Part shown: piece by piece, positions 8,780 through 18,661 of the stretch
Numbering within the stretch: position 1 is the first letter of the stretch
Layout: every line of letters begins with the position of its first letter
Source: Melioribacteraceae bacterium
GTDB lineage: Bacteria; Bacteroidota; Ignavibacteria; Ignavibacteriales; Melioribacteraceae
Assembly: GCA_021647785.1 (NCBI GenBank)
Contig: JAKIUC010000007.1
Coordinates: 30,738-94,737, forward strand
Reading direction: 5' to 3'
DNA length: 64,000 bases
Notes under the pieces: generated by a model
Told to the model about the DNA's origin: nothing
Databases searched by the model: none
What the model saw: only the letters and a program-made list of their open reading frames with translations
Program-made: the position numbers and the translations under genes

Positions 8780-9300
8780 TAGCTTGTTTTCTCCTTACCA
8801 TTTTTAATTTCAAGAATTGATTTAAATAGTAAAGAAAAACTTTGCAATAATAGAAGTGTAAAAGAGATGGGAATAAATGCTTTTAAAATATAACGAGCTG
8901 GCAGTCCACCTGGGTCAGGGGATGATTCATTTAGAGCAAACGAATTAAGAACATAGTTATGTGATGCGTATATAATTAAAAGTGTAAATGGAATTAAAAA
9001 GACAATTGTACCAGCAATATTTAGCCATGCTTTTTGTTTAACACCAAACTTAGAATAAAACAAATCAACACGAACATGGTTATCATTCTGAAGTGTAAAC
9101 GCAGCACCCATCAAGAAAAGAATTGCAAACAAATGCCATTCCAATTCCTGAATAGCAACACTAGACTCATTAAAAACATATCGGGTAACAACATCAAAAA
9201 CAACAACCAGCACAAGAGCCGTTGTTAACCACGATGTATATTTCCCAATGGTGGCATTAGTTTTATCAATAAACTCAACATATCTATTTAGAAATTTCAT
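8779..9300 (-). CDS. dctQ: TRAP transporter small permease DctQ
   Basis: About 173 residues with four membrane helices; VVTRYVFNESSVAIQELEWH matches the conserved DctQ segment after helix 1. It is the scaffold partner of the large permease. ATG 9300 is chosen; an in-frame GTG at 9306 is possible. The start lies inside the 3' end of the DUF4175 gene (stop at 9284), giving a 17-base overlap, so translation is likely coupled to that gene. The overlap places a transporter in the same transcript as the DUF4175/DUF4159 envelope proteins. Confidence 0.9.
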   Translation of the reverse strand: MKFLNRYVEFIDKTNATIGKYTSWLTTALVLVVVFDVVTRYVFNESSVAIQELEWHLFAILFLMGAAFTLQNDNHVRVDLFYSKFGVKQKAWLNIAGTIVFLIPFTLLIIYASHNYVLNSFALNESSPDPGGLPARYILKAFIPISFTLLLLQSFSLLFKSILEIKNGKEKTS

Positions 9301-12300
9301 TTTCACTTTCTAATATTTCATAATACTTTCTAATTAGATCTTCGTAATCTTTAGAATATCCTTCATTAATAATTTTTAACAGTTCATCTTTTATTTTATC
9401 CTTTTCAGAATTTAGCTTTAACTCGCCCGGTGATTTTCTTACAAAATTATTTGAGCTGCTCGATTCTCTGTTTTTCTCGAAATCCCTTTCGTTTATTGAC
9501 CTTTGTGCATCTAAAAGTTTTGATAATATATTTTTCTGACTCTGAATAAGATCATCATCAATTTTTTCTGTATTCATATTTGTGATTACTTCTCTCATCT
9601 CCTCAAGAATTTTTTCCAAATTTGATGTGAGTGTTTTTGATTCACCCCTCTCTTTACTCTCTTTGTTTAATTGCTCTAAAGATTTCCTAATCATCTCCTG
9701 CTGCTGCGATAACCTTTGCAGTCCTGCTTGCTGCTGCGGGGTTAACCTGCCACCTTGCTTTAACTGTTGCGTTAATTTGTTAAGCCCCATCTGCTGTTGA
9801 GACATCTTCTGCATTTGCTGCATCATAGACATCATTCCACCACCAGAACCACCACTCATCATTTGCTCCATATTTCCTTTCATCATTGAGGCTGCTTCGT
9901 TTAAGTATTTCATAGCTCCCGTTTGCCCCTGCATTGCCATATTACTATTTCTATTCTGCATTGCCTGCATGGCTTTGTTCATTTCCATACGGGCATTGCC
10001 AAGTGCCTTACCCATTTCCGGAGTAATTGCAAAAGTTTTTTGAGATAAGTCTGATAGTTGCCTAAGTGTCTTATCTAACCCATCCGAGATTTTTTGCTGT
10101 GCTTGAATGTTCTCCATAAACTGATTTGAATTTGGATTACTTTTCTCAGTCTTGTTTTTCAAAGCCTCTTCATCCTTCGATAGGGAAATTAAGTTTTCAA
10201 TCCCTTTCATCATTTCAAAGAGTACTTGCATTTGGTTTTGCTGCTGCATTTGCTGCTGCATCTGCATCATTTGGTTTTTCATCTGTTCCATATTTTGAGA
10301 CATCTGCTGCATCTGTTCCATTGCATCCATCTTCATCTCTTCTTGCAGCATCTCCTTCATCTTTTCTGATAGCTCCTCATTTTTTTGAGCATCCATCTCT
10401 TTCTGCAGTTTATCCATTGTATCATTGGGCATCTCTTTAAACTCACTCATTTTTTCTTGGAGTTTATTCATCTCCTCTTTAAGCTGCTCAAGTTGTTTTG
10501 ATATCTCCTCTTCCTTTTTTGCTAAATCATTTTTCTCCGATTCATTTGAAATATCACTTTTCTCAGTTTTATTTTTTAGTTCATCAATCTTTTCTTGAAG
10601 TTCCTCCGTTCTCTTAATAACTTCATCCATTTTTTGCTCAACCTGAATTCGTTTTAATAAATTAAGAGTTCGCTCAATACTTTTCTTGAACATCTCCTCA
10701 TTAAACTTCATATCATCAAGCGATTGCTGGGCTTTGTCACGATTCATCGATTGCATCTCTTGCTGTAACTTCTCCAAAGCACGTTTCATATCTTCACTAT
10801 TCATTTCATCCATTAGTTTTTGGAGTTCATTATACTTTTGAAGTGTCTCTTTCGATAGAAGATTGTTATCGTCTAAATTCTTTTTTGCATCATTTAGTTT
10901 TTTTTGAGTCTCTTTAATTTTATTTTGTAATTTCTCAAATCGTTCTGCGGTCTCCTCTATTTTCTTCTTTTCATCCCAAGTAATTTCTTTATCATCCTTC
11001 TTTAATTCGTTGCTCAAATTTTTCATATCCTCTTTAAGTTTTTCAGCTTCTTTTAAAGTCTCCTCTAAGTCAAGCTCTACTTGGTCTTGAGCAATATCCG
11101 CACTCTTAAATAATTCTTCCATTGTTGGAACACGGAGTTGAAATGTTTTTGATTTTGCAGATTTCGGACCGCTAACATAGTCGTTATCAAAAACTTCAAA
11201 ATAGAATGTAACAATATCCCCAGCAGCTAACATTAGCTTGGATGTTTCCCAGATAAAAAACAATTCCTGATTTACATTATTGTTGTCGATAGAAATTGAT
11301 TCTGATGAATACTCCTCAGCAGGTATGCCGAAACTTGTGAAAGAAAGTCGATGTTTTAAAAGCAATTTACTAAATCCAAAATCGTCACCTATTTTAATTT
11401 GTGTATTTATTAATTCAGATTTTGTAAGTGTAACATCTCCCTCTGGCTTTTCTATCTCAATGGTTGGATAATTATCAACTATTGTTTTAATTCTGTATTC
11501 AATTGGGTAAGCATTTTTATTCTTGTTTGTATCAACTATTGAAATTCGATATTTATCATTCTTTGTAATTGTAAAATTAGTTACTCCTTTCTTACCATTA
11601 ATCTGTAAACGATTCAATGTGCTATTATTAAAAACCACAACTCCTTTTTCTAAATATTTATTTGATGAAATATTTAGCTCAACCTTACTCCCCAATAGTG
11701 CAGTGATATTTCCATTCTCCTTTTGGATGGTTGTTTCTAATCCAGAGTACTTTGGAGGAATAATTTTTAATTGGAGTTGACTAATTATTGGTCTATTAAT
11801 TACTCTAATCTCAAACTGTTCACTGTCAATACCATTAGCAGTAGCATAAAATATTGTGCTTGTTTTTATTGAGTTAATCTGATAATTAAAAACATTATTT
11901 GTATCCGGGTACAATGTTCGCCCTGTAAAGACTTGGTTTTCTCTATCTTTTATCAGAAGTGTAACTTCATTTGGTTTCTCACCAATTGTTACAATTTTAA
12001 TTTTTACATTTTCACCCTTTGTTACAGTGATGTTTTGCGGCTCAATATAAAATTGAATTTTTGCAGGTATCTTGAATTCAATATCATAATTTAGTATTCG
12101 ATGAGCAGAGACTCTCAACCCAGCAAATGCAGCAAACAAAGCAGTGCTGAATAAGATAGCTGCTGCGAGAGCTAACATATGAGTTTTTAATCTATCAAAT
12201 GATGCTGTTAAATTAAAATCAACTGATTTAGTCTTTTCAATTTCTGATAAAATTGCAGCATCCGCTAAATTGCTATTTATTTTATCAGACTCACTTTCAT

Positions 12301-12655
12301 ACAATTGAATTACATTTAAAAGTTTATCTTTTATATCTGGAAAACGATTTCCAACCAACTTAGCAAGTTCAAAAATCTCTTTGCTGGTAAAGGGTTTAAT
12401 AAGTTTAATTATCGGGAGAAGTAAAAAATATAAGCCCAAAAGAATTGTAGAAACAATTCCTGCAAAAAAGAGAATTGTTCTCTCTTCAACAGAATTAAAG
12501 CCAAAATATTCTGTTAGACTTATAATTAAATTAATAAGCAAAACGAGAACAACAAAAAGACTTAAACCCTTTAATAAATCAATAAGTTTTATTTTTCTAT
12601 TAAGTCTATTTAATCGAGCTTTTACTTCTAATATTTTTTTTTCTGTTATATTCAA
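9284..12655 (-). CDS. DUF4175 family membrane protein with long coiled coil
   Basis: The 1123-residue protein begins with two or three membrane helices (about 29-48, 62-90 and 158-176). A periplasmic beta-rich region with repeats of Ig-like character follows (about 190-510), then a very long charged coiled coil (about 520-780). The next section, about 770-1000, is Met/Gln-rich (repeated MQQM, QQQM; SGGSGGGMMSMMQQMQ) and the tail is charged. This is the plan of the DUF4175 family (the TIGR02302-type proteins of other phyla), whose function is not established. It sits 6 bases after a DUF4159 gene, a frequent partner in gene clusters for envelope-associated vWA/MoxR systems. I infer an envelope stress or mechanical role but cannot prove it. 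Confidence 0.82.
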   Translation of the reverse strand: MNITEKKILEVKARLNRLNRKIKLIDLLKGLSLFVVLVLLINLIISLTEYFGFNSVEERTILFFAGIVSTILLGLYFLLLPIIKLIKPFTSKEIFELAKLVGNRFPDIKDKLLNVIQLYESESDKINSNLADAAILSEIEKTKSVDFNLTASFDRLKTHMLALAAAILFSTALFAAFAGLRVSAHRILNYDIEFKIPAKIQFYIEPQNITVTKGENVKIKIVTIGEKPNEVTLLIKDRENQVFTGRTLYPDTNNVFNYQINSIKTSTIFYATANGIDSEQFEIRVINRPIISQLQLKIIPPKYSGLETTIQKENGNITALLGSKVELNISSNKYLEKGVVVFNNSTLNRLQINGKKGVTNFTITKNDKYRISIVDTNKNKNAYPIEYRIKTIVDNYPTIEIEKPEGDVTLTKSELINTQIKIGDDFGFSKLLLKHRLSFTSFGIPAEEYSSESISIDNNNVNQELFFIWETSKLMLAAGDIVTFYFEVFDNDYVSGPKSAKSKTFQLRVPTMEELFKSADIAQDQVELDLEETLKEAEKLKEDMKNLSNELKKDDKEITWDEKKKIEETAERFEKLQNKIKETQKKLNDAKKNLDDNNLLSKETLQKYNELQKLMDEMNSEDMKRALEKLQQEMQSMNRDKAQQSLDDMKFNEEMFKKSIERTLNLLKRIQVEQKMDEVIKRTEELQEKIDELKNKTEKSDISNESEKNDLAKKEEEISKQLEQLKEEMNKLQEKMSEFKEMPNDTMDKLQKEMDAQKNEELSEKMKEMLQEEMKMDAMEQMQQMSQNMEQMKNQMMQMQQQMQQQNQMQVLFEMMKGIENLISLSKDEEALKNKTEKSNPNSNQFMENIQAQQKISDGLDKTLRQLSDLSQKTFAITPEMGKALGNARMEMNKAMQAMQNRNSNMAMQGQTGAMKYLNEAASMMKGNMEQMMSGGSGGGMMSMMQQMQKMSQQQMGLNKLTQQLKQGGRLTPQQQAGLQRLSQQQEMIRKSLEQLNKESKERGESKTLTSNLEKILEEMREVITNMNTEKIDDDLIQSQKNILSKLLDAQRSINERDFEKNRESSSSNNFVRKSPGELKLNSEKDKIKDELLKIINEGYSKDYEDLIRKYYEILESENEISK

Positions 12656-12661
12656 CTTAAA

Positions 12662-13330
12662 CTAATTTGTTAATGCGTAAATAATAATATTTGCTCCAAA
12701 CTGTAAAGCCTCTAATCGTTTATTATCCGGATTGTTGTGTGCATTTTTATCCGCCCAGCCATCACTCGGATTGCTTTCAAAAGTATAATATACTGCTAAC
12801 CTTTTATCTATAAAAAGTCCAAAGCCTTGTGGCGGCTTGTTATTATGCTCATGTGTTTTAGGTGGTCCGTAATTAAAATCATACAGAGTATGATAAATTT
12901 CATGGTCAAAAGGTAGTTCAACAAATTCTTGATTACGAAAAACTTTTTTGAATTCTCGCCTAATAGCATTGTTCATTCCGTAGTCGTCATCAACGTATAT
13001 AAATCCGCCACGTTCAAGATATTTTCTAATTCTGATAACTTCGCTCTCTGAAAAAACAATATTTCCATGCCCTGTAATAAATAAAAATGGATAATTAAAA
13101 ATATCGTCGCTCGAAATTTCAACAAAAACATATTGGGGATTTACTTTAATAGTTGTCTCTTTATTAATAAACTTCAATAAATTTATCTCCGCAGATGGGT
13201 CGTTATACCAATCGCCGCCGCCGCTATATTTTAATCGGGCAATTTGAAATTCAGGCTTCGCCTGGGAAAACAAATCAGCAAAAAGAAAAAGGGCAATAAA
13301 TAATATTATTTTAATTCTATTTTTTTTCAT
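12662..13330 (-). CDS. DUF4159 domain protein, exported
   Basis: The 222-residue protein has a signal peptide (about residues 1-24, KIILFIALFLFADLFSQA) and a DUF4159 domain. Typical segments are FQIARLKYSGGGDWYNDPS, FLFITGHGNI, LERGGFIYVDDDYG and a final LEALQFGANIIIYALTN. DUF4159 resembles a glutamine-amidotransferase-like Rossmann fold; biochemical activity is unproven. Its ATG overlaps the pdxB stop (TAATG at 13328-13332) and the DUF4175 gene starts 6 bases downstream. The pairing of the two domains argues for a joint periplasmic function. Confidence 0.85.
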   Translation of the reverse strand: MKKNRIKIILFIALFLFADLFSQAKPEFQIARLKYSGGGDWYNDPSAEINLLKFINKETTIKVNPQYVFVEISSDDIFNYPFLFITGHGNIVFSESEVIRIRKYLERGGFIYVDDDYGMNNAIRREFKKVFRNQEFVELPFDHEIYHTLYDFNYGPPKTHEHNNKPPQGFGLFIDKRLAVYYTFESNPSDGWADKNAHNNPDNKRLEALQFGANIIIYALTN

Positions 13331-14463
13331 TACACTTTTACTCTTAATATCTTCAATAAGTCTCTAAACTTCTCATTGTTAGAATTTAGTAGAACTTCAA
13401 AATTACTTAACTCTCTTCTTATTTTGTAATTCTTCCTAAGTGAATCAAATTGTTCTATTTTCTTATCTATTGGTAAATCCAATCCTTGTCGCATAAGTTC
13501 ATCATCCTCAATGATGTTATAAGATTTATTAAATATTTTCAACAACAATTCTTCTACTCTCTCTTTTCCGCTGCATTCAATTCTGTTATCAACAACCTCT
13601 GTAAGTTTTGGTTTCCAATTTGGATTAATACCCAAATGTTTTGACAAAGCATTATAAATCATTACAGTTCCGTTAACTTTGCCTTCGTAAGAGTATCCTG
13701 CAATATGCGGAGTGCCAATGTTAACAAGCCTTAATAATTCCGAATCGTAATTTGGTTCTGTCTCCCAAACGTCTATAACTGAATGAATATTATTTTTGCT
13801 TTCCAATCTCTTTTTTAGAACTGCATTGCTAACCACCGGACCACGTGATGAATTAATTAAAATAACATCTTCTTTTATTAGATTTATATTTTCCTTATTT
13901 AAGAGATGTACAGTTTTATCAATTCCACTTTTGTTTAATGGTACATGGAAGGTAACAACATCACACTTTAATGCTTCTTCAAGAGTAGAGAAGCGCCTCT
14001 CGTTTGTTGTTCGCTGAAGTGGCGGGTCATTAACAACAACTCGCATTCCCAAAGCCTCTGCAATGGCTGCAACTTTTCTGCCAATGTTTCCGTACCCCAC
14101 AACACCTACGCTGAGGTTATTTAAATTGAATTTATATTTATTTGTAAAATAAGTAAGGGCAGAAAAAACATACTCGGCAACCGAATATGAATTACATCCG
14201 GCAGCACTTGAAAAAGCAATCTCCTTCTTTTCTAAATAATTTTGATTGATGTGATCTGTGCCGATAGTTGCTGTTCCAACAAATTTTATAGACGAGTTAT
14301 CGAGCAACTCTTCATTTACTTTTGTAATTGATCTAACAATTAGTGCATCAGCGTTTTTGCAAACAGAAGCATTTATCTCTCTTCCATTGTGCAATTCTAC
14401 TTTGCCAAAATTCTCGAAAGCCTCTCTACCAAAGGGAATATTTTCATCTACTATTATTTTCAT
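13330..14463 (-). CDS. pdxB: 4-phosphoerythronate dehydrogenase
   Basis: The 377-residue D-2-hydroxyacid dehydrogenase is PdxB rather than SerA. The N-terminus MKIIVDENIPFGREAFENFG, the block GTATIGTDHIN, and a C-terminal dimerisation extension after about residue 285 are PdxB traits. The NAD site reads VGVVGYGNIGRKVA and the catalytic region includes NSSRGPVV and a late His (GTPHIAGYSYEGK). It oxidises 4-phosphoerythronate in DXP-independent-of-PdxST (de novo, PdxA/PdxJ type) pyridoxal phosphate synthesis. It overlaps the rhomboid gene by 4 bases (ATGA) and the DUF4159 gene downstream. Pyridoxal phosphate would serve enzymes such as the tryptophanase at 42556. Confidence 0.9.
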   Translation of the reverse strand: MKIIVDENIPFGREAFENFGKVELHNGREINASVCKNADALIVRSITKVNEELLDNSSIKFVGTATIGTDHINQNYLEKKEIAFSSAAGCNSYSVAEYVFSALTYFTNKYKFNLNNLSVGVVGYGNIGRKVAAIAEALGMRVVVNDPPLQRTTNERRFSTLEEALKCDVVTFHVPLNKSGIDKTVHLLNKENINLIKEDVILINSSRGPVVSNAVLKKRLESKNNIHSVIDVWETEPNYDSELLRLVNIGTPHIAGYSYEGKVNGTVMIYNALSKHLGINPNWKPKLTEVVDNRIECSGKERVEELLLKIFNKSYNIIEDDELMRQGLDLPIDKKIEQFDSLRKNYKIRRELSNFEVLLNSNNEKFRDLLKILRVKV

Positions 14464-15122
14464 TTCAAATCGTCCTGCTCAAACGGATTACCTTTTTTAT
14501 AAGAGATTTTTAAATTCCTAACATCCTCTTCCAATTCTTCATCTTCCCAATCATACTTTTTGAATGGGTCTTTTTTTCTGTAAAATATTGCTAAAACCAA
14601 TCCTGTTAAAAATCCAAAAAGATGTGACTCCCACGAAACACCCTCTTTTGTTGGAAAAATTCCTATAACCATTCCACCATATAAAAAAGATGTAAGTAAC
14701 GATAATGTTATTGCCCTTCTATCTTTCTTAATTATTCCACTAAAAAAAAGGAATGATGCCAAACCATAAACTATTCCGCTTGCTCCAATATGGTAGCTTT
14801 CTCTTGCAAAAAGCCAAACCAAAAAATTTGTGAATAAATAAATAATTGGAATTGCACTTTTTGAACTCTCAGGGTAAAAGTAATAAATGGATGTTCCCAA
14901 AACTAAAAGCGGAATTGCGTTAGAAAACAAATGCTTAATGTTTGAATGAATTAGAGGAGCTGTAACTATTCCAACCAATCCTGATATTTCTCGTGGAAGA
15001 ATTCCGAATTGAACAAAACTATAACCTGATAGGTATTTGGTTAATTCAATTATTAAAATTAAAAGAAGGAAGAGAGTTGGTAATTTAAGGCTATCTAGAA
15101 ATTTCTTTCTCTCTTCTGTCAT
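14460..15122 (-). CDS. Rhomboid family intramembrane serine protease
   Basis: A 220-residue, six-helix membrane protein. The catalytic dyad is present: Ser115 in HIGASGIVYG and His167 in SWESHLFGFLTG. The conserved HSNIKHLFSN segment of helix 2 precedes them. The C-terminal about 40 residues are acidic and cytoplasmic. It cleaves membrane-spanning substrates inside the bilayer. The stop overlaps the pdxB start (ATGA 14460-14463). The nearby DUF4175 and DUF4159 proteins are membrane or exported proteins and could be substrates; this is speculation based only on the shared operon. Confidence 0.9.
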   Translation of the reverse strand: MTEERKKFLDSLKLPTLFLLLILIIELTKYLSGYSFVQFGILPREISGLVGIVTAPLIHSNIKHLFSNAIPLLVLGTSIYYFYPESSKSAIPIIYLFTNFLVWLFARESYHIGASGIVYGLASFLFFSGIIKKDRRAITLSLLTSFLYGGMVIGIFPTKEGVSWESHLFGFLTGLVLAIFYRKKDPFKKYDWEDEELEEDVRNLKISYKKGNPFEQDDLK

Positions 15123-15149
15123 AATTATATAGTAGTAAACTGTAGAATA

Positions 15150-15539
15150 TTATTGAAAATATTCCTTCATTGGAGTAAAGTAATTATCCTTCCATTCTTT
15201 GCGGTATTTTTTTCCATCACCTTCCGGAAGGTTTTCGTGAACAAATACTAATTTTGTTGACCCTTTTAAGTCTTCAAAATTTATTGTTATTGTAGAGTTT
15301 TCGCTATCTTCTGGAAATTCTGTTGTTCTCCAATCCATAATAATTTTTTTTGATAGAATCATTTGTTTTATTTCTCCCTCAACAAATCCATCCAAAGTGG
15401 AGAACTTACTTCCAACTTTTTTTTCAATTATTGCTTTTCCTTTTGAAAAAGTAGAATGTTTCTCACTATCAAACCAAGCTTGATATACAACTTTTGGCTC
15501 AACGGGGAGCGTTACAGATAGCTTTATATTATCAGACAT
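15150..15539 (-). CDS. SRPBCC / AHSA1-like small ligand-binding domain protein
   Basis: The 129-residue protein is a single START-like fold of the Aha1 C-terminal (AHSA1) type: an N-terminal strand ending with VEPKVVYQAWFDSEKHSTF and a C-terminal helix starting KKYRKEWKDNYFTPM, with a GSKFSTLDGFVEGEIKQM core. Bacterial members bind hydrophobic ligands or regulate unknown partners. It precedes the rhomboid gene by 27 bases and is likely the first gene of the long operon ending with the GNAT gene. Specific function unknown. Confidence 0.8.
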   Translation of the reverse strand: MSDNIKLSVTLPVEPKVVYQAWFDSEKHSTFSKGKAIIEKKVGSKFSTLDGFVEGEIKQMILSKKIIMDWRTTEFPEDSENSTITINFEDLKGSTKLVFVHENLPEGDGKKYRKEWKDNYFTPMKEYFQ

Positions 15540-15681
15540 ACAATTCTCCTATTTTTCAAACCAATTTATCGAAACTCTATCTGCAAAGCAAACTTATGAA
15601 GTTTAAATAATTAAAATTAGACTTAAATATTTTCATCTTTATTCGATAATGTTGTATCTAATAAATTAAAAAAGAAATACT

Positions 15682-17121
15682 ATGAGCCGAGAAACAGAAA
15701 TAAAAATTCAATTATTTTTTCTACTTTTATTGATATGTACAAGTCAGATTTTTTCTTCAAATGAAATTAAAACTGATATTACAAGCATAACCATAAATAA
15801 TGTAGTTCTTGAAAACCCGTTTGCATCAGATATTATTATTGAGCCAAATGATAAAATCACTTTCCATTTTGGTAAAAACTATAAGTTTTCATCAAATAAA
15901 GGGTTGGTATATTTAATTAATTTTAACAATGGTGAAATAAAAAAAACAATCAAAGAGAATAAAATAACTTTTTCGAAATTAAAAGAGGGTGTTTATCCGT
16001 TAAGCGTACAAGCTTTTGTTGATGAAAACAATGAAATAATTCCGCTAACTATAAAATTTATTGTTAGAACTAAAACATCTGAATTTTCCAGCTCGCAATT
16101 ATTAAATTTACCCCCAATAGCAATATATATTCTGCTTTCAATTTTACTGTTAGAGTTTATTCTAATTCTTTATCTACTATTTATTAAACGAGATAAAAAA
16201 CTTATAATTACCGAACAAGAAGAATTTGTAAACTTAGACCAGGCTTATAGTGCTCTTAAAAAAAGCTATAAAGATTTAAATGATGCTAATAGAACTTTGG
16301 ACTTTAACATAAAAAAAATGCAGAGAATTATTGGAAATTTGGAAAATGCAAACTTAGAATTATTAAGTCAGAAAGAATCGCTCCTCACAAAGAAAACCCA
16401 GTTAGAAGAACTTCATGCACAAAAAGAAGAAGTATATGCTATAGCTGTTCATGATTTAAAAAACCCTGCTGCTGCAATACGCGGGTTAATTGAATTGCTT
16501 GACGATTATGATTTAACCGCACAAGAACAGCAAGAAATTATGGAGGGAATTGTTGCCTCGTCAGAAAGCATATTTAAACTAACTGCCGAGTTAACAGAAT
16601 CAATCTCTAAAGAAAGCATAGATAATGAAAAAGCAATAAATCTGGAAACAGCATCATTAAAGAAAGTGATCGATACCGTTTTTACAATCAACAGTGCCTA
16701 TGCAAATAAAAAGGGTGTTCGGTTAATAAATAGATCATCCAAATCATTACCAAATTTTACTTTTGATCCTAATAAGATGAAAGAAGTTTTAGATAATTTA
16801 ATTAATAATGCAATAAAATTTGGCACAAAGGATACTGAAGTTATTCTTGAATCGTTTTTTACAGATACAAAGTTAACTGTTGAAATTAGTGACAATGGCG
16901 TTGGTATGTCTGATGAAGATCTTAAAAAGATATTTAGTAAGGGTGGAAAACTCTCTGCTAAACCAACTGGTGATGAAAGCAGTACCGGGCTTGGTTTGTG
17001 GATTGTAAAAAAACTTGTTGAAGCACATAATGGTAAAATATGGGTAAAAAGTAAACTTGAGAAAGGCTCAACTTTTGTTATTGAAATACCAACTAACCTA
17101 ACTTCTGATAAGGTGGATTGA
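15682..17121 (+). CDS. Membrane sensor histidine kinase with periplasmic Y_Y_Y-like domain
   Basis: The 479-residue protein has a signal segment (9-25), a roughly 110-residue periplasmic beta domain resembling the Y_Y_Y domain that ends two-component propeller sensors (LKEGVYPLSVQAFVDENNE), one membrane helix at about 143-168 and a coiled coil (185-250). The HisKA domain has the phosphoacceptor His257 in AVHDLKNPAAA, and the HATPase domain shows N, G1 and G2 boxes (NNAIKFG, DNGVGMS, STGLGLWIVKKL). No propeller repeats and no response regulator are adjacent, so it is an orphan kinase. The TPR protein gene starts about 125 bases downstream on the same strand. Confidence 0.88.
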   Translation: MSRETEIKIQLFFLLLLICTSQIFSSNEIKTDITSITINNVVLENPFASDIIIEPNDKITFHFGKNYKFSSNKGLVYLINFNNGEIKKTIKENKITFSKLKEGVYPLSVQAFVDENNEIIPLTIKFIVRTKTSEFSSSQLLNLPPIAIYILLSILLLEFILILYLLFIKRDKKLIITEQEEFVNLDQAYSALKKSYKDLNDANRTLDFNIKKMQRIIGNLENANLELLSQKESLLTKKTQLEELHAQKEEVYAIAVHDLKNPAAAIRGLIELLDDYDLTAQEQQEIMEGIVASSESIFKLTAELTESISKESIDNEKAINLETASLKKVIDTVFTINSAYANKKGVRLINRSSKSLPNFTFDPNKMKEVLDNLINNAIKFGTKDTEVILESFFTDTKLTVEISDNGVGMSDEDLKKIFSKGGKLSAKPTGDESSTGLGLWIVKKLVEAHNGKIWVKSKLEKGSTFVIEIPTNLTSDKVD

Positions 17122-17248
17122 TTTGACACTATTATCAAGATATCTCACTACTTTTTATATCTTTTTCAAGAGAATTAATATGGTTTAAAATCAACTTGCT
17201 TTTTGGATGTTATAATAATAGGTTTTGCATAAACAAATTTTAAGGTTT

Positions 17249-18649
17249 ATGGAATTTTATAACGACTACCCAGATGAGTTTGAAGGATTTGATTTTGATG
17301 AAGAAGCTCTTCTAAATAGAATTGGAAATAGTCTTTCCTTGATTGAAGATGGTACTGCCATTCTCAACATAGAGAGCATTGAAGAGACTATTCATCTATG
17401 TATTGAAAATGATTTCATAGAAGAGGGTTTAATTTTGGTGGAATCTGTTTTGGAAATTCATCCCTACAATTCTGAGTTTTGGCAATACAAAGGAATATTG
17501 TTAAATAATAAATTTGAATTTGAGGATGCATATTTTGCATTTCAAAGCTCCCTTGCATTAAGCCCAACTGATGTAGAGACATTAATAAATATGTCAATTG
17601 CTGAGGAAAACTTAGATTTAATTGATGATGCAATTGAATCATTAGAGCAAGTTCTTAAAATTGAACAACACAACGATGAAGCATTTTATAGTTTAGGCTT
17701 TCTTTATGAAAGGGTAAATAAATTTGAAAATGCTATTGAGCTTTTTAATATTGCTGTTGAACTTGACCCTTTATTTGCTGAGGCATGGTATGAGTTGGGA
17801 TATTGCTACGAGTCCCTCGATAGGTTAGACGATGCACTTTTGGCTTATGATAAATATCTTGAAATTGAACCATATAGTTATTCAGGCTGGTATAACAAAG
17901 GCATTGTTTATGTAAAGCAGAAAAAATTTGATGAAGCTATAAATGATTTTGAACTTTCAATTGCAATTAAAGATGATTTCTCTAGCTCCTGGTTTAACTG
18001 CGGAGTTGCCCATGCAAACTTAGAAGAATTTGATAAAGCCCTTGAGAACATTAAGGAAGCGTCTAAGTTAGATAAAAATGATGAAGCAATATGGTACACA
18101 CTTGGTCAAGCATACGAAGATTTAGAATTATATGAAGATGCAATAATATCATACACAAAAGCTCTACAGCTTGAGAGTAGATTCTTTGATGCCTACTTAG
18201 CTCGTGCAGTTTGTTTTAATAATATAGACAAAACCGGATTTGCTATAAAGGATATAAAAAAAACAATTTCGTTGTTTGATTCATCCGTTGAAGCTTGGCA
18301 AACCAAAGCGAGAATTGAAATAAATATGGGTGAATTAAATTTAGCAATTGAGAGCCTAAAAAAACTTCTATCTATAGATGATAAATATTTTGAAGCCTGG
18401 AGTGACCTTGCTGATATTTATTCTGAAATGGGGAACTGGAAAGAGAGCATTAATGCTTTTAATGTTTGCACTAAACTACAGCCAGAAAATGCAAGTTCTT
18501 ACTATGGAATAGCAAAACAAAAAATATTACTTAGTGAAAACAAGGAGGCTATTGAATACCTCAAATCTTCTTTTGCATCAAACCCTAATGTTAGAAATGA
18601 ACTTTCGAAAGATTTTCCTGAATTATCACAAACAAAAAGACACTTATAA
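17249..18649 (+). CDS. Tetratricopeptide repeat protein
   Basis: The roughly 466-residue protein is almost entirely TPR repeats, about twelve 34-residue units (for example AEAWYELGYCYESLDRLDDA and DEAIWYTLGQAYEDLELYED). The first 60 residues are acidic (DYPDEFEGFDFDEEALL). There is no signal peptide, so it acts in the cytoplasm as a protein-protein scaffold. I prefer ATG 17249, 4 bases after AAGG; an upstream TTG at 17225 is also open. The gene is 12 bases before aroE, so they are probably co-transcribed, though no functional link is evident. Confidence 0.85.
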   Translation: MEFYNDYPDEFEGFDFDEEALLNRIGNSLSLIEDGTAILNIESIEETIHLCIENDFIEEGLILVESVLEIHPYNSEFWQYKGILLNNKFEFEDAYFAFQSSLALSPTDVETLINMSIAEENLDLIDDAIESLEQVLKIEQHNDEAFYSLGFLYERVNKFENAIELFNIAVELDPLFAEAWYELGYCYESLDRLDDALLAYDKYLEIEPYSYSGWYNKGIVYVKQKKFDEAINDFELSIAIKDDFSSSWFNCGVAHANLEEFDKALENIKEASKLDKNDEAIWYTLGQAYEDLELYEDAIISYTKALQLESRFFDAYLARAVCFNNIDKTGFAIKDIKKTISLFDSSVEAWQTKARIEINMGELNLAIESLKKLLSIDDKYFEAWSDLADIYSEMGNWKESINAFNVCTKLQPENASSYYGIAKQKILLSENKEAIEYLKSSFASNPNVRNELSKDFPELSQTKRHL

Positions 18650-18661
18650 ATAAAGGGCGAC

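Noticed and set aside
10126..10440. Plus-strand frame of about 100 codons inside the DUF4175 gene
   Set aside because: Antisense to Gln/Met/Lys-rich coiled-coil codons, with Phe/Ser-rich composition and no homology seen.
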